Of a DNA stretch of 64,000 nucleotides, positions 12,661 to 25,474 are shown piece after piece; position 1 is the first letter of the stretch, and each line of letters begins with the position of its first letter. The position numbers and the translations under genes were made by a program. The DNA is from Cephalopachus bancanus. Its lineage: Eukaryota > Chordata > Mammalia > Primates > Tarsiidae. The notes under the pieces were generated by a model, which saw only the letters and a list, made by a program, of their open reading frames with translations, did no database searches and was not told where the DNA came from. The DNA is taken from assembly GCA_027257055.1 (NCBI GenBank), contig JAPVLO010000570.1, positions 2,122,001-2,186,000 on the forward strand, read 5' to 3'.

Positions 12661-13129
12661 AAACTAGGTCTAGTCTGGTGATGGAAGGGTGAAAGTTTTT
12701 TGCTGATTGGTATTTGCTTGGGGGTTGGTAGATCCCAAAAGGAGACTGTCCCTGGGAACCAATATATCTGTGAAACAGGAAACAACACAGTGGTCAAGTT
12801 TAAATACAATACCTCACTTTATTTGGTGACTATGTTTTAGTCAATTCTAGATTGTTTTGGGAAATTTGATTGACAAGTAACATGAAAGACAAGTTTTGCT
12901 TTTAGAGGGTATTTCTTACCCACATTTTTTTACTTTCCTGGAGTCTAAACTTAGAACTGGATCATCCAATCATTTTTTATGTCTAGAGAAATTTTACAGC
13001 TTATAATCTTTGCATCATTTTTTACATAATAAAATTTCCATTAAAAAGAAAAATATGAATAAAAACTTCAAGTCAAAAGTCATTCTTCAGTTTGACATTC
13101 GCGATAAAAATTTTAGGTCTTTAAATATA

Positions 13130-13404
13130 GCCAGGCTCGGTGGCTCACCCTGTAATCCCCGGCTTTGGCAGGATGAGGATTACCTGAGCCCGCGGGCTCG
13201 AGACCCGCCTGGGCAACTTGGCGAGACCTCATCTCTACAATAAATCAAAAATTAGCTGGGCATGGTAGTGCGTGCCTGTAGTTCCAGCTACTTGGAAGCC
13301 TGAGGTGGAAGGATCGGCGGACGGAGCCCAGCAGGTAGAGGCTGCGGTGGCTGGGAGCGGCCACTGCACTCCAGTCTGGGTGACAGAGTGAGACTCCAAC
13401 TCAA
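13130..13404 (+). mobile_element. Alu, sense
   Basis: Both arms are present from gccaggctcggtggctc to gagactccaactc, with the lineage-specific left-arm motif ctacaataaatc. The tail has evolved into a tetranucleotide microsatellite. Confidence 0.92.
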
Positions 13405-13456
13405 AATAAATAAATAAATACATACATACATACATACATAAATACATAAATAAAAA
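13405..13456 (+). repeat. (AAAT)n/(ACAT)n microsatellite grown from an Alu tail
   Basis: aaataaat units pass into repeated cata units and back to aaata. The position directly behind the Alu right arm shows it grew out of the A-tail. Confidence 0.9.
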
Positions 13457-15457
13457 CATATATTAAGACCCTGGTAGTAATGTGAAAGAGTAACACACAA
13501 TCTGGAAATAAAGTAGCACATCCAGTGTCAGGAGTTGATAGAATGTGATTAATGAAGGAGTAATGGACTGCAGAAATATAGCAACAGAGAACACCTGTCT
13601 TGGATGAGGCCTATTTTTTGGTTTCAAGCTAAAGTGTACAATTTTATCCATAAGAGGAACCTAATACTAGGTCATTATAGAACTTCTGATAGTGGCAACG
13701 TGATCATAAAAAAATATAGCATTTTGGTTCTCAGTAAATTCTTGGTTTGTATAAATAGTACTTGGCCATAATGAGTAGTCGAAATTTATTCCATGCTCAA
13801 ATATGTACCAACGAATTTATAATAGAAATATCCAGACATAATATACATGGAAAAAATGTAAAGATTTCTTTGAAGACAAAGGGTTAAACATGTGAGGCAG
13901 AATTTACAATACAGAAGCATTACTTATAGCTTAAGAGTTAAAGCATTTTAAAATAAAATGAAGAGGGAGTTTTTAATCATACATAATTCGTTTCAAGTTA
14001 TGTAAACATTACAAAAATAAACATTTTCTTTTTCCCTTAGACATGAAAATAACATGGTATTTTGCTCTTCTATTTTTTATAACAAATGTTTTACCCATGA
14101 CAAAGTGGCATCCATGTGAAGCTTAAGTTGTAGATTGGAAGAGATATTTATAGAAGCTGCATGAACACATAAAAACTATTGTGAAAACTTCTAGATGCTT
14201 CTCAAAAACAATTTATAAAAGGGTTAATTATGTTTCTGCAAGAATTTAGTTGCTTTAAAACACTTTCAGACAGAATTCTTTCAGTTATTTAAAACCAACT
14301 ATTGAATATTCACTGTGTACCTGGCATTATGTTGTAGTCATTGTCTGTTTGCTCATTTGGATTCATAAAAATCCAAATGCATTTTACTAACTTCTAAGTT
14401 TGTGTGACAAACTAATGTAGGATGAAAATATGTATTTAATTGCCTTCAACTTAGTATACTTAACTTGTAAATATTAAAGGTAATTAAAATGCCCTGGCTT
14501 CTTCCTTGTTATCTCTATTTTCTTAGATAATGTTTATTTTATTTTTACTTAGGGAATGAGAGGCCCACAAGTTTTCAGTTTACCAAATCAAATGATTAGC
14601 TTGGCAGTAATTTTATAATGCAAAGAGCTCTGACATGTTAGTAAGTGTTCAGGTAGTTGCTATTAAGTAGAATAGTTAGCATTTCTATTCCCAGAATGAA
14701 GTTTATTTTACTCAAAATATTTTTGATAAAACGAAAATGTCATTAATGGGATTTTGAATTTTTTATAAGTTCATAATATGAAGCTGTCTTTTTATCATTT
14801 TATTAATTTCTTCATTACTTGCTGTTTAACTACTATAAAATTGTCCAGTGATTCTTAAAATATATTTCTACAACTCAATTGCTAGTGAAGAGTTGGTTTG
14901 AAAATCAAGTGCTCTCACCCTTCAATCTTAACATCTAGGACTATTCTCTCTTGGTTTCATAACAAATGAGGAATTGGTTACTTAAAAGAGAATAAGAAGC
15001 TGAAAAACCTCAGTCTGTTTTCACGTGAATAAAATATGAAGGAAATCACCATGGTTTCTTAAGTAAAAAAACACGAGAAATATATTGTGATATTAAAAGG
15101 TATAACAATAATTTTAGTAAATGCTATCAAAGTAAAAAGTGGCCTCTGAAATAACAAAAGATTTATACATGCATTTATATGTGCATTACCCCTTTATCTC
15201 TATATAGGATACTACTTTATCTCTTTAAGAACACTGAATTTCAAAATGTTATATGTAAATTAATAATTCATGTCATGTTTAAAATATGTTTTCTCTGGGC
15301 TTTCTTTCATTAAAAGTATTTCATGTACTCTTACCATTTGTGGAAGTGAATTCCATTATAATAGAGCTCAGTTTTTAAGGACATATTTCATTATACTACA
15401 AATCAAATCTCATCTTTAGAAATATAACCAATATGTACTTTTAAAATAAATAAATAT
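13457..15457. other. AT-rich intron without recognised gene
   Basis: No exon, RNA gene or clear young repeat was found. A short L2-like piece may lie near 14290-14340 (tattgaatattcactgtgtacctgg). The rest is unassigned. Confidence 0.5.
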
Positions 15458-15758
15458 GCCGGGTTCGGTGGCTCAGCCTGTAATCCCACGCCTTTGAGAG
15501 GCTGAGGTGAGCGGATTGCCTGAGCCTGCGGGTTCAAGACCCGCCTGGGCAGCGAGACCTCATCTCTACAATAAATCAAAAAATCAGCCGGGTGTGGTAG
15601 CGCATGCCTGTAATTCCGGCTACTCGGAAGGCTGAGGCGGAAGGATCGCTGGAGCCCAGCAGGTCGAGGCTGCGGTGGCCGGGCGACAGAGTGAGACTCC
15701 AACTCAAAAAAAAAAAAAAAAAAACCAAAAAATAAATTAAATAAATAAATAAATAAAT
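15458..15758 (+). mobile_element. Alu, sense, with a deletion in the right arm
   Basis: The left arm is complete. The right arm goes from ggctgcggtggccggg directly to cgacagagtgag, lacking about 25-30 nt (the gagcggccactgcactccagtctgg stretch of its relatives). The tail ends in (AAAT)n. Confidence 0.9.
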
Positions 15759-16230
15759 ATTATGCACTTATCATATGCAAGATACTGTATTGAACACCTA
15801 TACTCTTGGATTCTCACATACATAGCACATGTTGTTTGCTATTTTATATATAAAGTTCTAAAATATTTAGATTATGACTTATTTACTACAGGAATGTATT
15901 ATTATTTTATGGACAGCAAAGCTCAGTGATGTAAAAGATTAAAAATTTTTTTCCTGAGAAATGGTAGTAAGGGAAATAGCCTAGATTTGGCAACATATAG
16001 TGCATTGAGCAAGGAAATTTTCAAGCGAAAGTAGAATAGTGTCACAATTTTGAAAATTATATCCTAAATTAGTACATTTTAACAATTCAAGTGGAAAATG
16101 AAAAAAAGTGAGATCCATGATGTTAACAAAATCCTTATTGCCTGTCCCCAGCACAATGTTGTATATAATTGCTACATGGCCTCATAATTGTAACATGGCC
16201 TCATTATTGCTTGCCTTGCACAAATTGATA
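15759..16230. other. Intron, no recognised element
   Basis: AT-rich sequence between two Alus. A catatgcaagatactg-type piece near 15770 could be a MIR or L2 relic, but is too short to assign. Confidence 0.4.
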
Positions 16231-16244
16231 GAAACTGACTTTTT

Positions 16245-16536
16245 TTTGTTTTTGTTTTTTTTGAGTTGGAGTCTCACTCTGTCGCCCAGACTGGAGTGCA
16301 GTGGCCGCTACCGGTCACCGCAGCCTCGACCTGCTGGGCTCCAGCGATCCTTCCGCCTCAGCCTTCCAAGTAGCCGGAATTACAGGCATGCGCTACCACG
16401 CCCGGCTGATTTTTTGATTTATTGTAGAGATGAGGTCTCGCTGCCCAGGCGGGTCTCGAACCCGTGGGCTCAGGCAAGCCTCTCACCTCAGCCTCCCAAA
16501 GGCGCGGGATTACAGGCTGAGCCACCGAGCCCGGCT
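16245..16536 (-). mobile_element. Full-length Alu, antisense
   Basis: Both arms are present. The flanking TSD is gaaactgacttttt on the left and gagactgacttttt on the right (one mismatch). A 150-codon frame across it is the antisense reading of the Alu, not a gene. Confidence 0.92.
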
Positions 16537-16550
16537 GAGACTGACTTTTT

Positions 16551-17777
16551 ACAAGTCTAGTTCAAAGCAACACCCATATTTAATTTCATGGAAAAACAGA
16601 CAATAAACCCAGATAAGTGCTTATGGCAGCTAGTAGCTTAAAATGGAATTAAATGACCTCATATTACAATTATTCGTGTTAAAACACACAGTGAATTCCA
16701 GTGTAGTCTTTCCGTAGCCTCTCTTCCCTTGAACATCTCAATAATATATGAGTAATAATTTGTGTCATCTTTGTCATCATTCACCACCCAATTAGGAATA
16801 CAAGAATTCAAGCGCTTGAAAGAAACACTTGCTAGCATAAATGGATTAAGAAATCATAATTATTTAATTATTCCTTCATGGCTAAATTCAGAATGCTCTT
16901 AACTTACAGGTAATGTTCATTAAAATGGGATCAATATACAACCATTAAATTAAAAAGTATTAAATATTAAATAGGGGTGTTGAGTCTCCTTCCCACTCTA
17001 CCCCCAATGTTTAGAGGAAGAAGAATACTGTGTAAATAAAAGTGTGGGAGAAAGGGATTTTTTTTCTTTCTTTACTTACTGCCAGAAAGCTTAATGGTGC
17101 TTTAGAAGTGATGTTACACCTCAGAAAAGGGGTAATGCATTTTTAAAAGCTGGACTACATCTTCTTTACTTTTATCAAATTCTCTATAAATCTTTCATGA
17201 CAGTTTATTTAACAAAGTGTCATTGAAACTGTATAGATGATTGATGTGACCCATGTAAGATCAACATGAAATGTTTGTAAATGTCAGCAAAATGTGACCA
17301 TCTAAAAGCATATAAGGATGGAGTTTCTGTGAAAGCGAAAAACAAACAGAAAAATGTTTATCTTATTTTTTGCTTTCTGGTATGCAATTACAAATTCATA
17401 GAAGAAGTGTTGTATTTGATTTTCATTGGGGCTCATGTCATCAGAGGTTTAATTTGTGTTCATCACCTACCTTTTGAAAGCTTTGGTCTCTTATTCATTG
17501 AATAAGTTTTCTCTACGATCTGTGGAAAAAATAATATAAGTTCAAAACCTCTTAGAAAAAAAATAATTATGTTGGAAAGTATTAGCAGAACTATGACAAA
17601 AAACCTTATGTACAAATTATAGGAGGCTATCAAAATAGAAATATTATCGAAGAGTCACTATCTATACATGTGAACAAAAAAATCTTTGATTTTTTCATTT
17701 ATTTGAAAACATTAATGATATAAAAACAAGTGTTATAAAATACAAAATAAAAGAGAATTAAAAATAACAGATTAAAC
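16551..17777. other. AT-rich intron, no recognised element
   Basis: Unassigned sequence. A 74-codon frame at 17281-17505 has no recognisable domain, and its composition matches the surrounding intron. Confidence 0.45.
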
Positions 17778-17822
17778 TACACACACACACACACACACAC
17801 AATATATATATATATATATTAT
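17778..17822. repeat. (AC)n(AT)n dinucleotide microsatellite
   Basis: About ten ac units are followed by about ten at units. Confidence 0.95.
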
Positions 17823-18285
17823 ATAAAAAGAGTACCTTACTGTTCATTCTGAATTGAAAAGTTTTAAAAATATTTTTCTTTGATGCATTTTTGTATAAAA
17901 TAAATATAATCTCTATAATAGAGTACATTCCTTCCTTGAAAGTGATGTTTTTGTTGTTATATTTGTGTATTATATTGGCACTAAGCAGAATGGATAGAGT
18001 GAAATTGATGCAGATGATGAATGGGAAATGAATCGTAGTGAATGCAAAACTGAAATTTGAAAATCAGTAGGCATCAATAAATTTTTCCCACTGAAATGAG
18101 AAAAAAATTGCAGTTGACAGGGACAGGTGGGCTTGTATGTATATTGTTCACCTAGTTGGTATGTTCTTCATTCTTTTTTTGTAAATACTTGTAGGGATCC
18201 ACAATTACTATGAAGAATTGAAGAACGCTTAATCATCAGTACAGGCTGTTTCCTACCACAATGATTATAGGTATATCTTTGCATA

Positions 18286-18327
<42 letters not shown>
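18286..18327. repeat. (TA)n microsatellite
   Basis: About 20 uninterrupted ta units lie directly next to the A-tail of a truncated antisense Alu. TA-rich tracts are favoured L1-machinery integration sites. Confidence 0.95.
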
Positions 18328-18328
<1 letters not shown>

Positions 18329-18330
<2 letters not shown>

Positions 18331-18436
18331 TTTTTTTTTTTTTGGAGTTGGAGTCTCACTCTGTTGCCCAGACTGGAGTGCAGTGGCCACTCCCGGCCAC
18401 CGCAGGCTCGACCTGCTGGACTCCGACAATCCTTCC
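18329..18436 (-). mobile_element. Truncated Alu, antisense (right arm only)
   Basis: Poly-T, then gagttggagtctcactctg through gacctgctggactcc, ending abruptly at ccttcc|acagtatatat. Only the 3' arm was inserted; the right flank acagtatatat resembles the left catagtatatat. Confidence 0.88.
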
Positions 18437-21270
18437 ACAGTATATATTTTTAAATAGTGTTTGGATGACTTATTCTGTGGAGTTGGTAGGAAATGCTTGG
18501 TGATAATACAGCAAAACTATGACTAACTGGAAAACAACTACTTTAAATCCTCAAGTAAACAAATTTATCTGGGGAGTTGTAATTAGCTTTGAGGAGGACA
18601 TGACAAAATAAAACAATTCAAGAAGCATCTTGGCATCAGTGAACATTTCAATGTTACTTGCTTTTTCTAGAATGGCACAATGGTGTTATGACTGTAAGTT
18701 ACAGCAAGGTCTCTGCTCAACTGAGAAAGAGTCTATTTACTTTATAAACTTGTATTTACAGAAGTAGGAAATTATTCTAGTGTATTTTGTAAAGATATTC
18801 AAACACAGGGCTTTCATTATAATATAAATTGCCATTTTTGTACAGATTTTGATGGCAAAGCTCTATGATAGACATAATCATAATATCCCATTCCCTGAAC
18901 ATCTCTGTCAATTATTGTACTTTGAGAAACATATTAATTACCTCTTCACCTATTATATATGCACGATTATATTTTCATGTATATGATAATATTCAAAGAA
19001 CTGTACTAGACATTGTGGGAGAATATGTAGGCACAGATAGTTCCTGATTTCCCCTTGATGAATTTAGTAGGAGTCACAATTTGTACATTTATATATTGAT
19101 TACTTAATTAAAAGGTAAGAAGTATAAATGCCTTGAAATAGATATAGATAAAGATCTGAGAAAATAGGAAAGGAGGTCATAGAAGGATGAATAACTTTCA
19201 GCTGCTAAAAATAGGAAGGCTTACAAGGAGGAAAAATGGCTGAAAGTCTCTTAATTTAAAAAAACCACAAATATATACTTTTAAGAATAGAGCTGAATTC
19301 AGTATTTTCAGCATAACACTTTTTCCCCCAATTTTACACATCTCAAAAAACAAAACTAAATGATTTTAAATATGTAGTTTGTTGTTTATCTCTGTAAGAA
19401 AGAATATGGGTGACTTTTCTCTGGGCTTTTCTATGACAGTATTTGATTTTTTTACTGTAGTTAAAATTTAAAACTTGAAGTATAATGGAGCTTTAAATTC
19501 AGAGAGAGATAAAAATAGCAAAAAAGTCATAAAACTTCACTACATAAAACTTCACAAATGAAGATTTTTGGTATACTTGGAACTCTTCTGTCCTTTCAAA
19601 TAAAGAAGTAGAGACAGAGATTTGCATCGATGCCCATATTCAAAAAAGAGGTGAGCTACATTCACCTCCTTTGCAAATCCCCTGTCTTGATACTGTCAGG
19701 GATATTTGCATGTTTCCGGCAGATTAGCTTGAAAGAAATCGAAGTTCCCACCACATCATATTTAGATGCTTGAAGCAGCTGTGACTATATCTTTGAACTT
19801 GTGACATTCCTAAGTAGTGGAGTTCATATTCAGAAATGGCTTATGACAGCTACTTATATGCTTTCTGAAATAAGTGGGGCTAAATGCAATGAAATTGACT
19901 AGAATTTTGACAGTCTGGAAGAAAGGTGTACATAATATTGTGGGATATCAAATTGATGACTTAAGTCTTCCATGCCCTAACTTGAGTCCTAAGGCTTTTA
20001 AAAGATGGAACAAGGTATTTATTACCTCCAAAATTACCTGTAAATCTCAATGGAGGGTTTGATTTAATATATTCATTTTTAATGATTTTTTAGAATGTAT
20101 GGCCTGAAGAGCCTTTCAGTTGGGTTTTCTGTATAGTAGATTATAAATATGGGATAATGCATTTGTTTTGCCTGTATGTCAGTGATTTCCTTTACCATTA
20201 TCCTTGAGCATAATCATAAATACCTTGAGAGACTAAGCTGCTAATTTTGCTAATTTTGGACAAGAAGGTTGGAAAGGTTCAAGAATGCTATTTGATTTTC
20301 CATAGCTGTACAATCAATATGCAAATCTAACATTGTGGTTGAGATGAATAGTAAGCTGCATGAATGAATTGTTGGTTGGTAGAAGTGGGGTAGGTACTTT
20401 TACAATAATAGAATATGGTTCACAAACCTTCACATTCATACAGCTGTTGTCACATGTTACTTTTTTTCATGTTGAGGGGGACTGATTTCAAACACCTAAT
20501 CATGCAATTTAAAAAATATTCTAAGGATAAAATCATGTTGCCAGCAGAAATGGTGCTGCAACTTTTTTTTTCATGTTATCAACAGTCATAAGTGATTAGA
20601 AAATTCCAATTCTGTTTAAGGAATTACTGAAGCAACCCTTGGTTATCACATTCTTATTTGGACTATATTTTAATCTAGAAGTGTATAATAAATGTTTAAT
20701 GATTTGGGGTCAAATTAATCAGTACTGGGATAATAAAACAGCACATAGCACAGAGAAAATAGCATGAAACATGTGAAATCACTGATATAAATGTGGTGTT
20801 ACATTACTGCTGGTTACAGTAATATTTTAAATACTTCACTGTCACGAGAGTGCTCTTTCCCCTCACTTTGGCTATATTTGTGTCTTAAAAGCTATTCTCC
20901 ATTTTTATTAATCTGATTTTTTCTTTTTATTATTAGTTAGTGTACCATTTGTCATTGGCCCTTATTGCATTTTTGTCTAACCATTTCTCACTTATTTATG
21001 CAATTCCAGTTTCTTCTTTAAAGTGCTAGAAACTGTTCATTTTGATGTTAGTTGAAATGATAATGAGAATATTCCCAATTTCTTTTGGCGCTTCTTGCTA
21101 AAGATATAAGGTAATCTGATTTTCAGTGAAAACATAGGTAGAATTCCACTCTATATACTGATTCTAAGTATGTTATTCCCAGCAATTTATGTGCCTACCA
21201 AACAAGGTCAGGAATTGGATGAAAGTAACATGCTCAGCACGTTAAAGACTTGCATTCAAAGTTCAACAAA
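18437..21270. other. Long stretch of non-repetitive-looking intron
   Basis: No gene or clear transposon was recognised over about 2.8 kb, an unusually long repeat-poor stretch here. It contains a compound inverted repeat with octamer-like motifs (19619-19711), listed separately. Short open frames (for example 19874-20062) show no known domain. Confidence 0.45.
19619..19679. repeat. Compound inverted repeat with POU-octamer-like motifs
   Basis: Outer arms gatttgca (19619-19626) and tgcaaatc (19672-19679) are perfect complements. Inner arms gaggtga (19648-19654) and tcacctc (19662-19668) are too, with a 7-base loop. ATTTGCAT, the canonical octamer, occurs exactly at 19620-19627 and again at 19704-19711. 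Regulatory function is only inferred. Confidence 0.5.
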
Positions 21271-22078
21271 ACCTTTGGTGGAAATGTAAATTGGTACAGC
21301 CATTATGGAAAACAGTATGGAGGTACCTCAAAAAATTAAAAAAAAAACTACCATATGATCCAGCAGTCCTACTTCTGGATATATCTGTATCTATAGCTAT
21401 ATCTATATCTACATCTAGATATAGCTATAGATATAGATATATATAGCCAAAGGATAGAAAATAAGTATGTCATAGAGATCGCTGCACTTCCATGTTTATT
21501 ACAACACAATTTACAATTGCCAAGATATAGAATCAACCTATGTGCCCATTTATAGACAATTGAGAAAAGAAAATATAGTACATATGTACAATAGAATATT
21601 TTTTAGCCTTAAAAAAGAAAGAAATCCTGTCAGTTGGGATGACAAGAATGAACCTGGAGGACATTAAGTTACATGAAATAAGCCAGTCATACAAAGACAA
21701 ACGCCACATGATCACACATATCTGTGAAGTGTAAAAAGTCAAACTCATAGAATTAGAGAGTAAAACTGGTGGTTGCCAGAGGCTGGGGATGGTGGTATTG
21801 ATGTTGGTCAAAGGACACAGAATTTCTATTAGACAGGAGGATTAAGTTCAAGAGAGCTATTGTATTGTCATGACTACAGTTGGTAAAACTATATTGTATA
21901 TATGCAAATTGCTAAGAGAAGAGATTTTAAGTGTTCTTGTCACAAAAAAATAAGCATATGGTATAATGTATATATTAAATAGTTTGATTTAGCCATTCCA
22001 CAATGTAGACATATATGGAAACAACTTGTTGTAATCATAAATATATACAAATTTTACTTGTCAATTAAAAATTACAGC
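21271..22078 (+). mobile_element. L1 3' end, sense (older copy)
   Basis: Phrases ggtggaaatgtaaattgg, accatatgatccagcagtcc and ggttgccagaggctggggatgg are classic for the ORF2 C-terminal/3'UTR region of mid-age primate L1. An (atctat)n-like expansion lies at 21383-21443. It is truncated at 5' and diverged. Confidence 0.85.
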
Positions 22079-23376
22079 AAGGCCTAAAAGACACTTACAA
22101 TTTGAAATTGTCTAATATATTAACAATTAAAGACTTGCTCCTTTTTCTAGTCTGTGTGGCTTAGGAAGGGAAAGATAGGTATAAAGTGATAAGAACTACT
22201 AGTTGGATGAAGACATATTTTAGAGTCCTTCATTCTAACCCTGAGTCCCCAGTATAAACCTTACAAAGATAACATTATTGGTAGAGGAGATATGACAATA
22301 AACTTATAGAGAGTTATATGTGGAAAATTAATGTGGAATAGGTCATTGCATTATTCAATAAACACTGATTAAGGATTTGTCATGTGCTGTGCATTCTTCT
22401 AGGCTTTGCTGAAGTTGAAGGGTGTGTATATATATAGTCTGTGTGTGTGTGTGAATTTTATGAATTCTACTAAATCTATAAGAAGTGCTAATCAATAGAA
22501 AATATTAATAATAAATCCTTGCTGTGTCCAACCTTGAGAATGAGAATTTAACAATCTCTGTTTCCTACCTAAACTATGTCTTTCAATCCTGATGGATGTT
22601 CTTGGTCAGTTAGAGCTTTCATTGGTATTCTACGGCGGCACTGGTAATCTTATTTTTATTAAAACAGGGCTCAGGAGAACAAAATTGATGGGTGCTTACA
22701 GTGTTGCAAAGAAGTGTTAAGCAGACTTCATATTTAGGTGTGCCTGGGATAAGATTTATGATCTTTCTTAAAATTGTAATTTAGAAAATATTCTACTTAT
22801 TGTACTTCTTTTAGCACTATATTTAAGCAGTTTTAATATTTATATTTTGATTGACAAAACTCATCGTGATCAATGATTTCCATGCCTAAACAACATATTA
22901 TAGAGTTTCACAATGATTAGGGCATTTATCTTTCTTGTTTGATGTCTTTCCTACTCAGAAGTTGCACTGCTAGTCATGTCATATAAAAACATTATTAGAT
23001 TCCTGAAGACAAATCACATGTAGTTTATCTATTGTGTAAGTTTATTTTAGAACAGTTTTGTAGAATATAGAATATAAGGAAGAAATAAGTCCAAAATTAA
23101 TACAATGTGAAAAGATGTTATGCTTAATCTAAAATACACATTCTGTGTAAAAAATAAAATACTTTTTGTGATGCTATAACTTAGTCATTAGTGTAAACTT
23201 TTGCTACTATCTAAAATAGAGATTTGACTAAACCAAATAACAAACTAAAACCTCTGTTAACATCATTAATTTGCAGGACCTAACCTCCCCAATTATTACC
23301 ATTATAATTTTTACTGAACCATAAGCTGAGTTGAAAGTATTTTTAAAAATAGTGATGCAATTATTACTGGAACTGA

Positions 23377-23380
<4 letters not shown>
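22079..23380. other. AT-rich intron with possible short L2 relic
   Basis: A piece at about 22357-22415 (ttcaataaacactgattaagg...gtgctgtgcattcttctagg) looks like L2/MIR-type sequence. A short TG run lies near 22430-22453. Nothing else was recognised. Confidence 0.45.

Positions 23381-23381
<1 letters not shown>

Positions 23382-23429
<48 letters not shown>
23382..23429. repeat. (CG)n(CA)n microsatellite
   Basis: cgcgcgcg passes into about 19 ca units. An alternating purine-pyrimidine run of this kind can adopt Z-DNA. It directly abuts the mariner copy at 23431. Confidence 0.95.
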
Positions 23430-23430
<1 letters not shown>

Positions 23431-23431
<1 letters not shown>

Positions 23432-23994
23432 GAGGGAGGGTACCCATAAAAACCCCCAAATTCATTTATAAAGAATAATGTGCATTTATTCTTACATATT
23501 TAAACTTCAATCACCTTTAGATTACTCTGTTTGATGCAATATACCTACTGAGATGTTTTTTACACTGCTCAAAACAGTTTTTGAACTCTTCAACTTTGAT
23601 GCCTTTTAGTGCTTCTGCCCTTTTTTGCTTCACCTCTTTCACATTGGCAAAACGTTTCCTTTTGAGGACTTTTTCCATCCAGGGAAACAAAAGAAATTGA
23701 TGGGGGGTGGGCAAGATCTGGTGAATAGTGAGGGTTGGGCACAGGGGTCACATCGTTTTTGGTCAAAAACTGCTGAACACTCAGCACGGTGTGGGCAAGT
23801 GCACTTGGAAATAATCCATCATGAAAAGAGCAAATGCTTTGAAAGACTCTCCCCATCAAAGCAAAATCACTGAAGCTGAATGCTGTCTCTCACAATAATC
23901 CTAGCTGGTACCATTAATGCCAATGGGTTGCTAGAACAATTACCTACTGGGGAAAGCCTGTACTCAAGGAGCTCGCCCTCTAAAAGATAATTTG
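23431..23994 (-). mobile_element. Internally deleted mariner-type DNA transposon, copy 2
   Basis: The minus strand reads through VLSVQQFLTKNDVTPVPNPH and YSPDL, then, in a shifted frame, LLFPWMEKVLKRKRFANVKE and VEEFKNCFEQCKKH...YIASN. This is the order and spacing of the mariner transposase C-terminus (the SPDLAP motif with the last catalytic Asp, the FPK/R-LK motif, and the F...W..R...CI segment). The N-terminal DNA-binding and first catalytic parts are missing, as in copies 1 and 3. Its distal end runs into an AluJ-like element at about 23995. Confidence 0.85.
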
Positions 23995-24295
23995 TTTTTT
24001 TTTAAATACATATAGACATGGTCTTTCTCTGTTACCCAGTCTGGAGTGCAGTGATGTGACCATAGCTCACTGCAGCCTTACATTCCTGTGCTCAGGTGAT
24101 CCTTCTGCCTCAGCCTCCTGAGTAGTTGGGACTACAAATATTTGCCACCGTACCTGGCTAATTTTTAAAATGTTTGTAGAGTTGTGGTTTCACTATGTTG
24201 GCCAGGCTGGTCTCCAGCTTTTGTCCTCAAGGGAGGCCTGCCTCAGCCTCTCAAAGTGCTGAGATTGCAAGTGTGAGCCACAGCACCTGGTCTAC
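23995..24295 (-). mobile_element. AluJ-like element, antisense
   Basis: The right half reads gttacccagtctggagtgcagtgatgtgaccatagctcactgcagcc and the rest matches old pan-primate Alu rather than the other copies here; it lacks the actccaactc ending. It is diverged and has no clear TSD. It marks an older burst than the lineage-specific copies. Confidence 0.88.
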
Positions 24296-25020
24296 ATTTT
24301 TTTGTAAGTATTAAACTAGAACAAAACCAATGTATCAAAATATACTCTCAAATTTGAGCAGATATCTCACTCAGTTCACACATTCCTAGCATAAAATATT
24401 TTATACTATTCTTAACATATATTTTAAAGCAAACTCAGAGCAGTGATGATGTTGTGAGGCTTACTACCATAATATTTTATTTATAGTCAGTACCTAAGAG
24501 CCTTTTTTTCTGTGTACTTCAGCTTGCAATAGCTCTTAATTCACCAGTTGGTTTTAATTAATGTTTAAATTACTAGTTAACTTAGAACAGATTGATCTAT
24601 AGCTTATAAACTGTTAGTCTTGTTATTTGGATTTCTGAGAGTATTATTTATTAAGAGAAACTGAATTCTCTTTGGTTTGAATTCTGCTGTGCTTTTCCAC
24701 TTAAGAAGTATTTACCACCCTTTATGAAATAAGGAATTTATAACAGTTGCATAGGAAATGAAGACTTGTTTTCTAATCATCCAATAAGACATTATTCATT
24801 ATTAGAGCTGTGTGTCTCTGAAAGATAAATAATCCCCAAAAGTTATGGGGAATGTAGTGTTTAATTATTTTTTTTTGAAAGAGAGGAGAACTATGTCTTT
24901 CTTGAAGAGAGACAGCAGGTATGATGTAGTTTTCTTCATTTAGAGAGAGATATTTATAATAAGACAACCTTTAGTTATAAATAGCAGTTCTGATTTAAGT
25001 AAAGAATTATGTCCTAAAAA
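24296..25020. other. AT-rich intron, no recognised element
   Basis: No gene, RNA or clear transposon was seen. Confidence 0.45.
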
Positions 25021-25024
25021 TTGT

Positions 25025-25275
25025 GGTTAAATAGGAATAATAAGTTCAAGAGATTTATTGTACAGCCATGGTGACTATATTTAATAAAAATGTATTCTTG
25101 AAAATTGATGAGAGAGTAGATTTTAAGTATTCTTGACACAAAAATAATATAAATATGTGATGTTACACATATATTAATTAGCTCAATTTAGCAATTCCAC
25201 AATGTATACATATTTCAAAGCATCATGTTCTACATGATAAATATATTCAATTTTTTGCCAATTAAAAAGTAATCA
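25025..25275 (+). mobile_element. L1 3'UTR fragment, sense
   Basis: The series gttcaagagatttattgtac, ccatggtgactatatt, attccacaatgtatacatat and atgataaatatattcaatttt is the standard 3'UTR of older primate L1s. It is 5'-truncated. Confidence 0.75.
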
Positions 25276-25474
25276 ATTGATTAATTAATTTGAAAAGAAC
25301 AAAAAGGAAGCCCTTAATGAATTTGGAATATAACATTATTCACTCTTCAATAGAGGTATGGAATACTAGAAAAACAAGAGCTCTGTGAGCAGCACTATCT
25401 TACACATGAAATGGGAATAACAAAACTACTTATACAATTATCTGGGTGGACTCAACATAATCATAAAAGTCTTT

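Noticed and set aside
16108..16560. 150-codon open frame
   Set aside because: It is the antisense reading of a full-length Alu plus flank. The WSLTLSPRLECSG pattern recurs in every antisense Alu here.
17281..17505. 74-codon frame as an exon candidate
   Set aside because: No family resemblance, no nearby acceptor/donor pair, and intron-like composition.
23228..23428. CVCVCV-rich frame
   Set aside because: Translation of the (CA)n microsatellite.
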